Positions 49,601-61,383 of a stretch of 64,000 nucleotides of DNA are shown one piece after another (position 1 is the first letter of the stretch; each line of letters begins with the position of its first letter). The position numbers and the translations under genes were made by a program. The notes below the pieces were generated by a model. It worked only from the letters and a program-made list of their open reading frames with translations. It was not told where the DNA came from and did no database searches. The stretch covers positions 591,446 to 655,445 of the forward strand of contig RPFO01000333.1 in assembly GCA_009746045.1 (NCBI GenBank), in the 5' to 3' direction. The DNA comes from Mesostigma viride (taxonomy: Eukaryota > Streptophyta > Mesostigmatophyceae > Mesostigmatales > Mesostigmataceae).

Positions 49601-52600
49601 CATGCCATCATGCTAGGGCCGGCAAACCCTCGATCCTGGTCGGACATGCCATCATGCTAGGGCCGGCAAACCCTCGATCCTGGTCGGACATGCCATCATG
49701 CTAGGGCCGGCAAACCCTCGATCCTGGTCGGACATGCCATCATGCTAGGGCCGGCAAACCCTCGATCCTGGTCGGACATGCCATCATGCTAGGGCCGGCA
49801 AACCCTCGATCCTGGTCGGACATGCCATCATGCTAGGGCCGGCAAACCCTCGATCCTGGTCGGACATGCCATCATGCTAGGGCCGGCAAACCCTCGATCC
49901 TGGTCGGACATGCCATCATGCTAGGGCCGGCAAACCCTCGATCCTGGTCGGACATGCCATCATGCTAGGGCCGGCAAACCCTCGATCCTGGTCGGACATG
50001 CCATCATGCTAGGGCCGGCAAACCCTCGATCCTGGTCGGACATGCCATCATGCTAGGGCCGGCAAACCCTCGATCCTGGTCGGACATGCCATCATGCTAG
50101 GGCCGGCAAACCCTCGATCCTGGTCGGACATGCCATCATGCTAGGGCCGGCAAACCCTCGATCCTGGTCGGACATGCCATCATGCTAGGGCCGGCAAACC
50201 CTCGATCCTGGTCGGACATGCCATCATGCTAGGGCCGGCAAACCCTCGATCCTGGTCGGACATGCCATCATGCTAGGGCCGGCAAACCCTCGATCCTGGT
50301 CGGACATGCCATCATGCTAGGGCCGGCAAACCCTCGATCCTGGTCGGACATGCCATCATGCTAGGGCCGGCAAACCCTCGATCCTGGTCGGACATGCCAT
50401 CATGCTAGGGCCGGCAAACCCTCGATCCTGGTCGGACATGCCATCATGCTAGGGCCGGCAAACCCTCGATCCTGGTCGGACATGCCATCATGCTAGGGCC
50501 GGCAAACCCTCGATCCTGGTCGGACATGCCATCATGCTAGGGCCGGCAAACCCTCGATCCTGGTCGGACATGCCATCATGCTAGGGCCGGCAAACCCTCG
50601 ATCCTGGTCGGACATGCCATCATGCTAGGGCCGGCAAACCCTCGATCCTGGTCGGACATGCCATCATGCTAGGGCCGGCAAACCCTCGATCCTGGTCGGA
50701 CATGCCATCATGCTAGGGCCGGCAAACCCTCGATCCTGGTCGGACATGCCATCATGCTAGGGCCGGCAAACCCTCGATCCTGGTCGGACATGCCATCATG
50801 CTAGGGCCGGCAAACCCTCGATCCTGGTCGGACATGCCATCATGCTAGGGCCGGCAAACCCTCGATCCTGGTCGGACATGCCATCATGCTAGGGCCGGCA
50901 AACCCTCGATCCTGGTCGGACATGCCATCATGCTAGGGCCGGCAAACCCTCGATCCTGGTCGGACATGCCATCATGCTAGGGCCGGCAAACCCTCGATCC
51001 TGGTCGGCATGCCATCATGCTAGGGCCGGCAAACCCTCGATCCTGGTCGGGCATGCCATCATGCTAGGGCCGGCAAACCCTCGATCCTGGTCGACATGCC
51101 ATCATGCTAGGGCCGGCAAACCCTCGATCCTGGTCGGACATGCCATCATGCTAGGGCCGGCAAACCCTCGATCCTGGTCGGACATGCCATCATGCTAGGG
51201 CCGGCAAACCCTCGATCCTGGTCGGACATGCCATCATGCTAGGGCCGGCAAACCCTCGATCCTGGTCGGACATGCCATCATGCTAGGGCCGGCAAACCCT
51301 CGATCCTGGTCGGACATGCCATCATGCTGGGGCCGGCAAACCCTCGATCCTGGTCGGACATGCCATCATGCTAGGGCCGGCAAACCCTCGATCCTGGTCG
51401 GACATGCCATCATGCTAGGGCCGGCAAACCCTCGATCCTGGTCGGACATGCCATCATGCTAGGGCCGGCAAACCCTCGATCCTGGTCGGACATGCCATCA
51501 TGCTAGGGCCGGCAAACCCTCGATCCTGGTCGGACATGCCATCATGCTAGGGCCGGCAAACCCTCGATCCTGGTCGGACATGCCATCATGCTAGGGCCGG
51601 CAAACCCTCGATCCTGGTCGGACATGCCATCATGCTAGGGCCGGCAAACCCTCGATCCTGGTCGGGCATGCCATCATGCTAGGGCCGGCAAACCCTCGAT
51701 CCTGGTCGGGCATGCCATCATGCTAGGGCCGGCAAACCCTCGATCCTGGTCGGGCATGCCATCATGCTAGGGCCGGCAAACCCTCGATCCTGGTCGGACA
51801 TGCCATCATGCTAGGGCCGGCAAACCCTCGATCCTGGTCGGACATGCCATCATGCTAGGGCCGGCAAACCCTCGATCCTGGTCGGACATGCCATCATGCT
51901 AGGGCCGGCAAACCCTCGATCCTGGTCGGACATGCCATCATGCTAGGGCCGGCAAACCCTCGATCCTGGTCGGACATGCCATCATGCTAGGGCCGGCAAA
52001 CCCTCGATCCTGGTCGGGCATGCCATCATGCTAGGGCCGGCAAACCCTCGATCCTGGTCGGACATGCCATCATGCTAGGGCCGGCAAACCCTCGATCCTG
52101 GTCGGACATGCCATCATGCTAGGGCCGGCAAACCCTCGATCCTGGTCGGACATGCCATCATGCTAGGGCCGGCAAACCCTCGATCCTGGTCGGCATGCCA
52201 TCATGCTAGGGCCGGCAAACCCTCGATCCTGGTCGGACATGCCATCATGCTGGGGCCGGCAAACCCTCGATCCTGGTCGGACATGCCATCATGCTGGGCC
52301 GGCAAACCCTCGATCCTGGTCGGACATGCCATCATGCTGGGCCGGCAAACCCTCGATCCTGGTCGGACATGCCATCATGCTAGGGCCGGCAAACCCTCGA
52401 TCCTGGTCGGGCATGCCATCATGCTAGGGCCGGCAAACCCTCGATCCTGGTCGGACATGCCATCATGCTAGGGCCGGCAAACCCTCGATCCTGGTCGGAC
52501 ATGCCATCATGCTAGGGCCGGCAAACCCTCGATCCTGGTCGGACATGCCATCATGCTGGGGCCGGCAAACCCTCGATCCTGGTCGGACATGCCATCATGC

Positions 52601-55600
52601 TGGGGCCGGCAAACCCTCGATCCTGGTCGGACATGCCATCATGCTAGGGCCGGCAAACCCTCGATCCTGGTCGGGCATGCCATCATGCTAGGGCCGGCAA
52701 ACCCTCGATCCTGGTCGGACATGCCATCATGCTAGGGCCGGCAAACCCTCGACCCTGGTCGGACATGCCATCATGCTAGGGCCGGCAAACCCTCGATCCT
52801 GGTCGGACATGCCATCATGCTAGGGCCGGCAAACCCTCGACCCTGGTCGGACATGCCATCATGCTGGGGCCGGCAAACCCTCGATCCTGGTCGGACATGC
52901 CATCATGCTGGGGCCGGCAAACCCTCGATCCTGGTCGGAAATGCCATCATGCTAGGGCCGGCAAACCCTCGATCCTGGTCGGACATGCCATCATGCTAGG
53001 GCCGGCAAACCCTCGATCCTGGTCGGACATGCCATCATGCTGGGGCCGGCAAACCCTCGATCCTGGTCGGACATGCCATCATGCTAGGGCCGGCAAACCC
53101 TCGATCCTGGTCGGACATGCCATCATGCTAGGGCCGGCAAACCCTCGATCCTGGTCGGACATGCCATCATGCTAGGGCCGGCAAACCCTCGATCCTGGTC
53201 GGACATGCCATCATGCTAGGGCCGGCAAACCCTCGATCCTGGTCGGACATGCCATCATGCTAGGGCCGGCAAACCCTCGATCCTGGTCGGACATGCCATC
53301 ATGCTAGGGCCGGCAAACCCTCGATCCTGGTCGGACATGCCATCATGCTAGGGCCGGCAAACCCTCGATCCTGGTCGGACATGCCATCATGCTAGGGCCG
53401 GCAAACCCTCGATCCTGGTCAGACATGCCATCATGCTAGGGCCGGCATCCGCATGCCCCTTGCTCCCCAGACATCCCCCTGCTCCCTGATGCCCTGACTG
53501 CGGGGGCTGCTCCCATACGCCAGGATGGGGACAGGCCGCAGCCAACTATCGGAGCGGGTAAGCTACACCACGCCACGCCAGCGGCAACAAGCGCGGCGGC
53601 ACGTACAAAAAACGCGTCCGGGTGCCTCTGGTTGAACAGCGCGCGGCATTCGTTCTCTTCCTCGGTCGCCTCCACCTGGCATGCACCCACGTGGTGGGTG
53701 AGGGGACGAGGCAGGGTCATGCGACCCACAGTACACGAACCGGGGATGCCACGCATCGGAAACAGTGCCGGCAACGCCCGGTATATAATCAGACCGAGAT
53801 GTTGGTCCGATAGAAGGTGACATCGTTGGCAACGAGTGGGAAACCTCGGACGTTGCCTGCAGGTGGTGAGGGGCCGCACAAGCCGTACCAAGCCATGGCC
53901 CAACCAAGCTACCGCATTTACCCTACTTGAATGAGTCGCCAGGCGACGAGGGGAGGATGACGATCCTAAAAGGGTGAGGAGGTCAGCGTGGGACCAGTCA
54001 CCAGCATGGAGCCCACCCCGCACACCGCTGGAGCCGTTGAGCTGGCAACCGTACCGTACACATGCTATCCATGGCCCGAGCTTATTGGGACAAGCTGGCC
54101 ATCTGCATGACCAAAGGCACCTGCATGACCGAAGGCGCTGTTATGGTACGGCAACACTCCACAGAAGCGTACGGCAGTACCATATCCGTCTGTTAGCGAG
54201 CCTCTCCCCATTTGTCCTCTTTCCAGATATCACGACAACCCGCTGGCCTGCTAGTCCTGGCCTGCCAGCACCTGAGGCCATCAAGCAAAAACAGCTAAAC
54301 ATGACACGCACAAAGCCAGTTTTGACTACAATGGCGTGCTACAAAATCCTGCACGCCGTTGGCATGTTTCTGCCTTTATGTGCATTTTTATGTACTTAGT
54401 GCATGTATGTTGGTGTTGCTTGCAAGCCCCTCCAACCCCGGGGTAGCCATCGCGGCAGCGACCCACCTTGATGAAGGAGCCAACCAGTGTCAGTCGAGGC
54501 TCCGCCAACGAAGAACCCGCCACGAGGAACGAGGCACGGGCATCCTGGTTGATGTTCTGAGGAGCGCAAAGGGTTATGAATTAGGGTGATGAAGGAGGGT
54601 GACCGATATTGGATGAAAACGATTGATCGCGAAAGAAGAACCATTAGATAAGGCAACGAGGAGTACGGGAGAGGGTGCAGAGGGGTGGTGGACGAGGAGT
54701 ACGGAAGAGGGGTGGTGGACGAGGAGTACGGGAGAGGATGCAGAGGGGTGGTGGACGAGGAGTACGGGAGAGGGGTGGTGGACGAGGAGTACGGGAGAGG
54801 GGTGGTGGACGAGGAGTGCGGGAGAGGATGCAGAGGGGTGGTGGACGAGGAGTACGGGAGAGGGGTGGTGGACGAGGAGTACGGGAGAGGATGCAGAGGG
54901 GTGGTGGACGAGGAGTACGGGAGAGGGGTGGTGGACGAGGAGTACGGGAGAGGATGCAGAGGGTTGGTGGACGAGGAGTACGGGAGAGGGGTGCTGGACG
55001 AGGAGTACGGGAGAAGGGTGCTGGACGAGGAGTACGGGAGAGGATGCAGAGGGGTGGTGGACGAGGAGTACGGGAGAGGGGTGCTGGACGAGGAGTACGG
55101 GAGAAGGGTGCTGGACGAGGAGTACGGGAGAGGATGCAGAGGGGTGGTGGACGAGGAGAACGGGAGAGGGTGCAGAGGGGTGGTGGATGAGGAGTACGGG
55201 AGAGGGGTGGTGGACGAGGAGTACGGGAGAGGATGCAGAGGGGTGGTGGACGAGGAGTACGGGAGAGGGGTGGTGGACGAGGAGTACGGGAGAGGATGCA
55301 GAGGGGTGGTGGACGAGGAGTACGGGAGAGGGGTGCTGGACGAGGAGTACGGGAGAAGGGTGCTGGACGAGGAGTACGGGAGAGGATGCAGAGGAGTGGT
55401 GGACGAGGAGTACGGGAGAGGGGTGGTGGACGAGGAGTACGGGAGAGGATGCAGAGGGGTGGTGGACGAGGAGTACGGGAGAGGGGTGGTGGACGAGGAG
55501 TACGGGAGAGGGTGCAGAGGGGTGGTGGATGAGGAGTACGGGAGAGGGGTGGTGGACGAGGAGTACGGGAGAGGGGTGGTGAACGAGGGAGCATACAGGG

Positions 55601-58600
55601 CGAGAAAAGGGGGTCGAGGGCCGGCCAGGTGATACACCAAGCACGCAAGGGAAGGTAATTTGGTAGGCCTTGGTAGGCATGTCACTTGATGAGGCATGAT
55701 GTCTGAGTGAATCAAGAATGTGGCCTATTCGGGTCACAAACAGGTGGTTAACGTTGGGTACGTGCATAAAACATGTTCTTGGGATGCTTCAGCAAGTGCC
55801 ACTGCCACCCCCAGCCCAACTGTTCCGCCACCGCTGCCACCCCTTCACCATTGCTAATGCCACGTCCAGCCAGGGCACACGCTTGGCATATCCCACGGAC
55901 ATGAGTCCACCAGACCAGTCGCCAGCCTGGCCATGCACACGCTGTGTTTGTGCCCCACCGCCAAGGGCTTGGCGTAGTTCGCTGGTTCCAACGCAGCGTG
56001 CCATATACCGATGGCAAAAAAGACAAGTGGCTTATCTGCTCACGGCTCGAATAGGTGGGCCGGCCATAGGCTGCCTTCCTCATCGTACTGCACTGGTTTG
56101 TGGCAACCCCTACATAAACCTGCAGCAACCCCTGCAGCGACTTGTGCAGGCCTCTCAATACATCCCGGGAAAACAAACCTGAACTCCACGTAACTTCCTG
56201 GCAAATTCATCAACAGCTGTCCCTGAACACAGATGAGGAAGCGGACGACTAATGCTGCAATATGCTGTGGCATGGGCCTCACCTTAGTAAGGAACGATAG
56301 GCTGCTGAGGCTGAGGACCGGCCGGCCCTTGTCGTCAGCGACATAAATAGCCGATGAGGCAAACGGGTAGCCCTCAAACTCCTGCACAGACCAGGCAGAC
56401 ATGCCGCGGTACATGTAAGTGCGGGCTAATGGCTTGACAACCTGGTGCCAGTGGGCCCCAACAGTTAAACCCTGCCCTGCTTCAAGTACTGCAGACAAGC
56501 CCAGGTCATCACGAAGGGTATGCCACCTCGCTTCTGGCCCCGCACAGAAGCAAAGTCAACTGTTGGCCCCTTGACACGGCATCAATTCACGGCAGAAGCA
56601 GCTCAAAAAGTAGCACGGATGGCAACCGTCACGGCCAGCTCAGGGGGACTACCACTAACAGCCCTCCAGCTGACACCGCTCACCATGGGCCTCCTCCACA
56701 CAAGGCACGCTCCTCCACACAAGGCGCGCTCCTCCACACAAGGCACGCTCCTCCACACAAGGCACGCTCCTCCCCACAAGGCACACTCCTCCACACAAGG
56801 CGCGCTCCTCCCCACAAGGCGCGCTCCTCCACACAAGGCGCGCTCCTCCACACAAGGCACATTCCTTCCCACAAGGCACGCTCCTCCCCACAAGGCACGC
56901 TCCTCCACACAAGGCATGCTCCTCCACACAAGGCACATTCCTTCCCACAAGGCACGCTCCTCCACACAAGGCGCGCTCCTCCACACAAGGCACGCTCCTT
57001 CACACAAGGCACGCTCCTCCACACAAGGCACGCTCCTCCACACAAGGCACGCTCCTTCCCACAAGGAACGCTTCTCCACACAAGGCACGCTCCTCCACAC
57101 AAGGCACGCTCCTCCACACAAGGCATGCTAGGGTGAGCATGTCAAAGAATGGCCGTGTTCTGCAGCCGACATGTTCCGGGTCCCGCACACAACCTGGCAA
57201 AGGGCGACACATGCTTTCTGGTGCTGGCTGCGGTGCATCCATACGGGCGTTGGGGGCCATGTGCACGCCATCCACCAGAGCAAATGACTCATACAGCGAA
57301 AAGGTGGCTGTATATATGCAGAGGCTCATAACTACTGGCGCACGCGTTCGCTGCCTTCGCCTTTTCTCACACGACCAGCTATTTGTAGGGGCTGTATTTT
57401 GTGGTGTGCAATCTTCCATGCCTCACACACCCCTAATCGTGCCCGTGGTTCCGACCATGTAGCCATCATGTTCTGACCTCAGCAAGGATGGCCCGTTGGC
57501 TACCAGCCAACCAGGCACGAGCGGGTGTCAGCGAGGGTAAACACCCCACATGTACCTGGTTCCTTCCATTCCCTCGAACCCACCCTGGCTGCACAACTGG
57601 CCCCAAACACCCACTTGTCCACCACCACCCTTTCTTTCCTGCAAGAGTGGGAGTGATTATCCTTTCACGATTCTCTAGTCTCTGCCCTAGCCTTCCAGCG
57701 AGCATTATTCTGCCCAACGCAAAATTTGCATTGAATTCTGGATAGGCAATCTTGACACTGCGCCATTGTTTTCAACGCAGGGTGTTTCTGCCACCAAGTC
57801 GGATGCGCATCGACACCCAATGGCACGGCCAGCTACAAGGGAATGAGATGCTCCCTAGGGGCCACCCCAGGCGTGACAACATGCCAAGGCCACGCGTGTA
57901 TCCGGCCCACCTTGGAATGGGACGCGACCATTCCCATCCCATTCTTGTGCAGTAAAGTGTGGGCGAAAACGGCAGGGGCGAGCCTCGGGACGCGTTGCTG
58001 TCACATGGCACGGAATACACGCAGTCAAGTACGCCCGGATCAGGTGAATAGGGCTGCGTCAGAATGCCTTCGAAGTATTGTTAGCACTAATAGCGTGTTT
58101 ATTCGCAAATTAAGCAGCAAACGCGGCTGTCAGCCATTCGGGCGACAAGGTGATCACGCGGCCTGAATGTACATTGCACAGTGAAATTCACACTACGGCG
58201 TTTATTTTTGTGTTGTCAAGGCCAAAAGCATACCTCATGTTCCCGGATTTTCGCCATCACGGCCTCCTCGTCCTGCGGGAGAGAGTCAACGGCAGGCATG
58301 TCACAAGAAGTAGCACGCCCGCACACCGACCTCAGGTTTTGCGAAGAACATCGAAGCACTAAGAACGCTGTAGGCACGAACGCAGTAGTGCATAAGAACC
58401 AACTGGCAACTGCTAGGCTAATTTGTAAGTTTAAATACCGGATGGGGATGCGCCCCGCCAGTGAACGCTGCGACGGCATGACCCACTTCTGGGCGGGCTC
58501 GAGGCCGTCGCGCAGCTCGTATGCCGCTAAATTTGCCTTTAGGTAATGCGGTTGAACGAGCTAGAAGTCCCGATGTCATCCCATTTTTAAATATGTGTGG

Positions 58601-58615
58601 CACCATGACAGCCAT
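40635..58615 (-). CDS. FMN-binding split-barrel (PNPOx-like) + DUF2470 protein, at least 10 exons, 3' end unresolved
   Basis: Exons in transcript order: 58615-58439, 58272-58234, 56441-56283, 54556-54467, 53675-53607, 44806-44725, 44331-44267, 43482-43405, 42599-42549, 40705-40635. All junctions are GT-AG and in phase, giving 293 codons plus 2 nt. Residues 1-59 look like an organelle transit peptide (Arg/Ser/Ala-rich, hardly any acid). The split barrel follows: EFEGYPFASS, DDKGRPVLSLSSLS, NINQDARASFLV, LTLVGSF, RHPDAFF joined to VNFGDFSFYR, then IEGFGRI. A DUF2470-like domain follows: LSAEQYASGGADPIA, IESARIIAMDTLGMD, RVRIGFSRPIKS. This is the architecture of plant glutamyl-tRNA-reductase-binding protein and related HugZ-like proteins linked to plastid haem/tetrapyrrole metabolism; the exact orthology is not settled. 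The DUF2470 HMNxDH-type motif is weak here (LARINESQGG). Exon 10 ends in phase 2 and the last exon was not fixed; 38835-38761 is a candidate. Intron 5 is 8.8 kb and almost wholly satellite. Confidence 0.85.
41236..41393 (+). repeat. (GGGT)n array, one arm of an inverted repeat
   Basis: Tetranucleotide array with a few GGT slips. It faces the (ACCC)n array at 41481-42373 across an ~88-base spacer, inside intron 9 of the minus-strand gene. Confidence 0.93.
41481..42373 (+). repeat. (ACCC)n array, ~890 bp
   Basis: Very uniform CCCACC-type array with scattered ACC and ACCCC slips. On the coding (minus) strand it is (GGGT)n, i.e. a polymer of GTGGGT, the donor hexamer used by several introns here. 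Confidence 0.95.
42902..43080 (+). repeat. 17-bp array in intron 8 of the minus-strand gene
   Basis: About ten copies of GAATCTGCATGCAGGCC with diverged AGAATCTACAAGCAGGC units at the left edge. Confidence 0.88.
43869..44266 (+). repeat. (CCCG)n array adjoining the exon 7 donor of the minus-strand gene
   Basis: CCCGCC array with many CCG slips. On the minus strand it starts directly at the donor CCG|GTGGGTGGGCGGGCGGG. Confidence 0.92.
45441..53446 (+). repeat. 44-bp satellite, ~182 copies, in intron 5 of the minus-strand gene
   Basis: The unit contains AAACCCTCGATCCTGGTCGG, ACATGCCATCATGCTAGGGC and CGGC. Copies from about 46.0 to 51.0 kb are essentially identical (one 1-base deletion near 48500). 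Variants (CTGGGG, GGGCATG, CGACC, 1-base losses) cluster at both ends, mostly 45.4-46.0 and 51.0-53.0 kb. Exons 5 and 6, which encode one continuous motif, lie on either side. Confidence 0.97.
54650..55592 (+). repeat. 27/36-bp higher-order array in intron 3 of the minus-strand gene
   Basis: The basic unit is GGTGGACGAGGAGTACGGGA plus GAGG(GGT), alternating with a longer form containing ATGCAGAG. Blocks of units recur in order. Both lengths are multiples of three, producing long spurious frames on both strands. Confidence 0.92.
56690..57126 (+). repeat. 19-bp array in intron 2 of the minus-strand gene
   Basis: About 23 copies of CACAAGGCACGCTCCTCCA with G/A and TCC/TTC variants. Confidence 0.9.
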
Positions 58616-60219
58616 GGTTGGCGATGTAATTTGACGCAAACGTCACTGTGGTGGTGCAGCACAGCAGTGTAATTGGAAAGTTAGACCTAAGTGAACCGCG
58701 AATTTCCCGCGAAGCCGCTTCGCGCGACAGGTCGATGCGGTGGTCCCCTCAGATCTTCTTGGCCACGTTGGCACGTGGTCGCATGAGGAGGGGTGGCATC
58801 CAGCCAAGGGACCGCGGCACACAAAAACCACAACGAACGTGGTCGCATGCTACGCGGGCTATCCTAGTAATCCTACTCGTGCATATCTGGAGTCACAACC
58901 GATCAAAACTGTCAAATTCACGATGCGCAGGCAGCTGTGCTCAAGCCCTCCCAAGACTCAACGCAACTGAGTTCAGAGTTGTGTGACCAGGTTGCGACTT
59001 GTGGTCGCGAGATATGACCCGCAAGACGTCACGCTTGCAACTAGGATTTTACGACCCATACCAGGATAGCTTTAATTATAAGATTGTTAGGACCGCCATA
59101 GTATGTACGATATCACGCCCATACCACGCGCTCCTAACTTACCGGTATATCGAATTATTCGAACGAGATGTGTGAAAGGATTGTTGCAATTGGGCACAGG
59201 TTGGGCAGTGGAAAGTACGGTTTGAGTGGAAAGGATGATGCCCCACACGAGGCCAGAGCGCGCCATCGTCGTGATTTATATCGTAGCCACTAGCCTGGCC
59301 ACATAACGTGGTCAGGAAAGGGATTAATCACATACGTAAATCGAAAACCATTATTACACTGGCAGTCGGACGCAAAATGCCCGGCTCTAGCGGACAGGAA
59401 CTAGGAAGTGGGTAAGGTGATAATCATGCTCACTTAACACTGGCGCAGCCTGGATGTCGTTACGGAAATGGAGTGGCGGAGCGAGATCCTCAAGCTGCAA
59501 GCTACACTGCTGGCAAACTCCTTTGACATATCAAGGGTCTCATCTTGCGAGCGCTTTCACATTTGAGACTGTGCTTAATGCTCAATGAGCCTTTCCAAGA
59601 AAATCTTTCTTCATAATTTGAGATATGGCTCAACTTTCCAATTTGCAAGTTAAATAAAAAAATGTCGAGGTATTCATGCGTGCGTGGTCCAGATAATATG
59701 CCGCCTGTTCCTGCATTCTGCCATCGAAGCAGTTCTCAACTTGACATTTACTGATTAGATACTGCCAGCGCAATCCAGTGTCTCCAGCCTGGCATTTGAT
59801 AGGCCTTCTATATTCGGCCCTGCCTCAAGTTCCGCGTGTCGACCGCGCACCCACATGCCGCAAAGTACAGCTACTGCCGTAAAGTGCTATAAACTATTCG
59901 GTCACAGCGCTCCTTGCCACTAAGAAGTGCCATCCATCCTCCGGCCTGTCACACTAGAGTCGCTGCAATTTCTTCGTGACTGCGAGCCGGTGTAATGGTT
60001 AGCGATTAGCTGGTTCATAGCCTTCACTTCCTTGAACCAGGTCCTGCAAGGATGATGCTTCCAACACAACGACTTTCCCTTCTGCGTCCAGCTTGGCTCT
60101 CTAACCCACCATTCGTATTGTCAGGGTGCCCTCCTCCTTTCCTCGCAAGACGTGCCATCTCTTGTTGTGTTGCCTCCTCGTGTGCCTGGAACATGCCCCT
60201 TGTCTAGACCGCCTGCGAC
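58616..60219. other. Intergenic region upstream of the split-barrel gene
   Basis: AT-richer than its surroundings. No recognisable coding sequence on either strand. The promoter of the minus-strand gene should lie immediately right of 58615. Confidence 0.45.
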
Positions 60220-60229
60220 GTGGATAGTG

Positions 60230-60437
60230 TAGCCGTGTGCCATGGCTGGACGTCGGACGAGAGCTGCGCGCTACCACCCTGGCTGACGTGGTCGCCATTC
60301 CAGACATCATGGGGGGGCAGCACCCCTTGGGGCAGCTATTCAACCTCTTGCCCGTGCTCGACTGGATGCGGCTGCAAGGATTGTCCCGGGGCTTTCGCAT
60401 GGCGGTGGATGACTTGATGACTTGCTTCTGCTGTTGA
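60230..60437 (+). pseudogene. Possible F-box-like exon or gene fragment
   Basis: The plus frame reads ATTLADVVAIPDIMGG, then LFNLLPVLDWMRLQGLSRGF and MAVDDLMTC before a stop at 60435-60437. The LLPxLDxxRLxxLSRxFRxAVDD spacing resembles an F-box. No ATG opens this frame; a stop lies about nine codons upstream, with a TAG acceptor possible at 60232. It could be an internal exon of a gene I cannot assemble, or a relic. Confidence 0.3.
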
Positions 60438-60448
60438 TCCAACTCGAG

Positions 60449-60680
60449 GGAGGAAGGGAGGGAGGGAGGGAGGGAGGGAGGGAGGGAGGGAGGGAGGGAG
60501 GGAGGGAGGGAGGGAGGGAGGGAGGGAGGGAGGAGGGAGGGAGGGAGGGAGGGAGGGAGGGAGGGAGGGAGGGAGGGAGGGAGGGAGGGAGGGAGGGAGG
60601 GAGGGAGGGAGGGAGGGAGGGAGGAGGGAGGGAGGGAGGGAGGGAGGGAGGGAGGGAGGGAGGGAGGGAGGGAGGGAGGG
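60449..60680 (+). repeat. (GGGA)n microsatellite
   Basis: About 58 GGGA units with two GGA slips (about 60530 and 60623). Confidence 0.95.
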
Positions 60681-60898
60681 CTGATGTGTCACTACCTGGC
60701 CTAGGGCATGCTTCCATGCATGCATGCTAAATGGTGGGTATTTATTTTTCTTGAGGGTGATTCCTCTTCAATATATTGCAGGAGAGCGATCGCAGCAGTG
60801 TTGCTTACAACTGGATACTCCTGGCCGTTATAAGAAAATATTTATCTTTTTGTGTAAGTTTTTTTCTCACGAGATTTACAAAGTACTCCGTACGTGGC

Positions 60899-61160
60899 AT
60901 TAATTAATTAATTAATTAAACTCGTGCTCCCGTTGGGGAGTCACGGAGCACCGAAGTGCTTTTAATCCCTGTGTGTGCACTACAGGAGAAAGGGCAGAGA
61001 CCCCCAGTCTCCTTCATGCCAAAGGCATGCCACAGCTGCAATCGGGCGCGGCTAGCTAAAAGGACAGGCTAACGATCCGGCAAACTGTGGGTGCAATAAG
61101 ACCCATGTGAGCATATCATAGCAAGGAGCGTGGGCAAGTAATCTGAACATAGCCAGGGCG
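60899..61160 (-). mobile_element. Family B retroposon 3' end, 5'-truncated
   Basis: TTAATTAATTAATTAATTAA tail, then CTCGTGCTCCCGTTGGGGAG and ACGGAGCACCGAAGTGCTTT. The ~240-bp UTR matches the 3' end of the 20.2-22.2 kb element in reverse. Confidence 0.7.
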
Positions 61161-61164
61161 TCAC

Positions 61165-61322
61165 TCACCCACCCACCCACCCACCCATCCACCCACCCAC
61201 CCACCCACCCACCCACCCACCCACCCACCCACCCACCCACCCACCCACCCACCCACCCACCCACCCACCCACCCACCCACCCACCCACCCACCCACCCAC
61301 CCACCCACCCACCCACCCACCC
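61165..61322 (+). repeat. (ACCC)n microsatellite
   Basis: About 39 units with one CCATCCA interruption near 61187. It is directly followed by a family B 3' tip. Confidence 0.92.
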
Positions 61323-61353
61323 AACGGGAGCACGAGTTTAATTAATTAATTAA
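61323..61353 (+). mobile_element. Tip of a family B-type 3' end
   Basis: CAACGGGAGCACGAGTTTAA plus TTAATTAATTAAT: only the distal half of the hairpin and the tail remain after the ACCC array. Confidence 0.5.
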
Positions 61354-61383
61354 TAGTGCTCAGTCCAAGCAAGAGAGAGGGAG

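Noticed and set aside
45441-53446. CRISPR array
   Set aside because: There are no spacers: the 44-bp units are contiguous and identical, and the surrounding genes are eukaryotic with introns.
54396-55767. ORFs of 300-440 aa on both strands (Ser/Pro/Leu or Arg/Gly/Glu repeats)
   Set aside because: Products of the 27/36-bp array in intron 3 of the minus-strand gene. Only 54556-54467 within this span is a real exon, in a different local context.
58613-58639. Upstream start at 58639 for the split-barrel gene
   Set aside because: It would begin at TTG. The ATG at 58615 has an A at -3 and G at +4 and gives a normal transit-peptide-like start.
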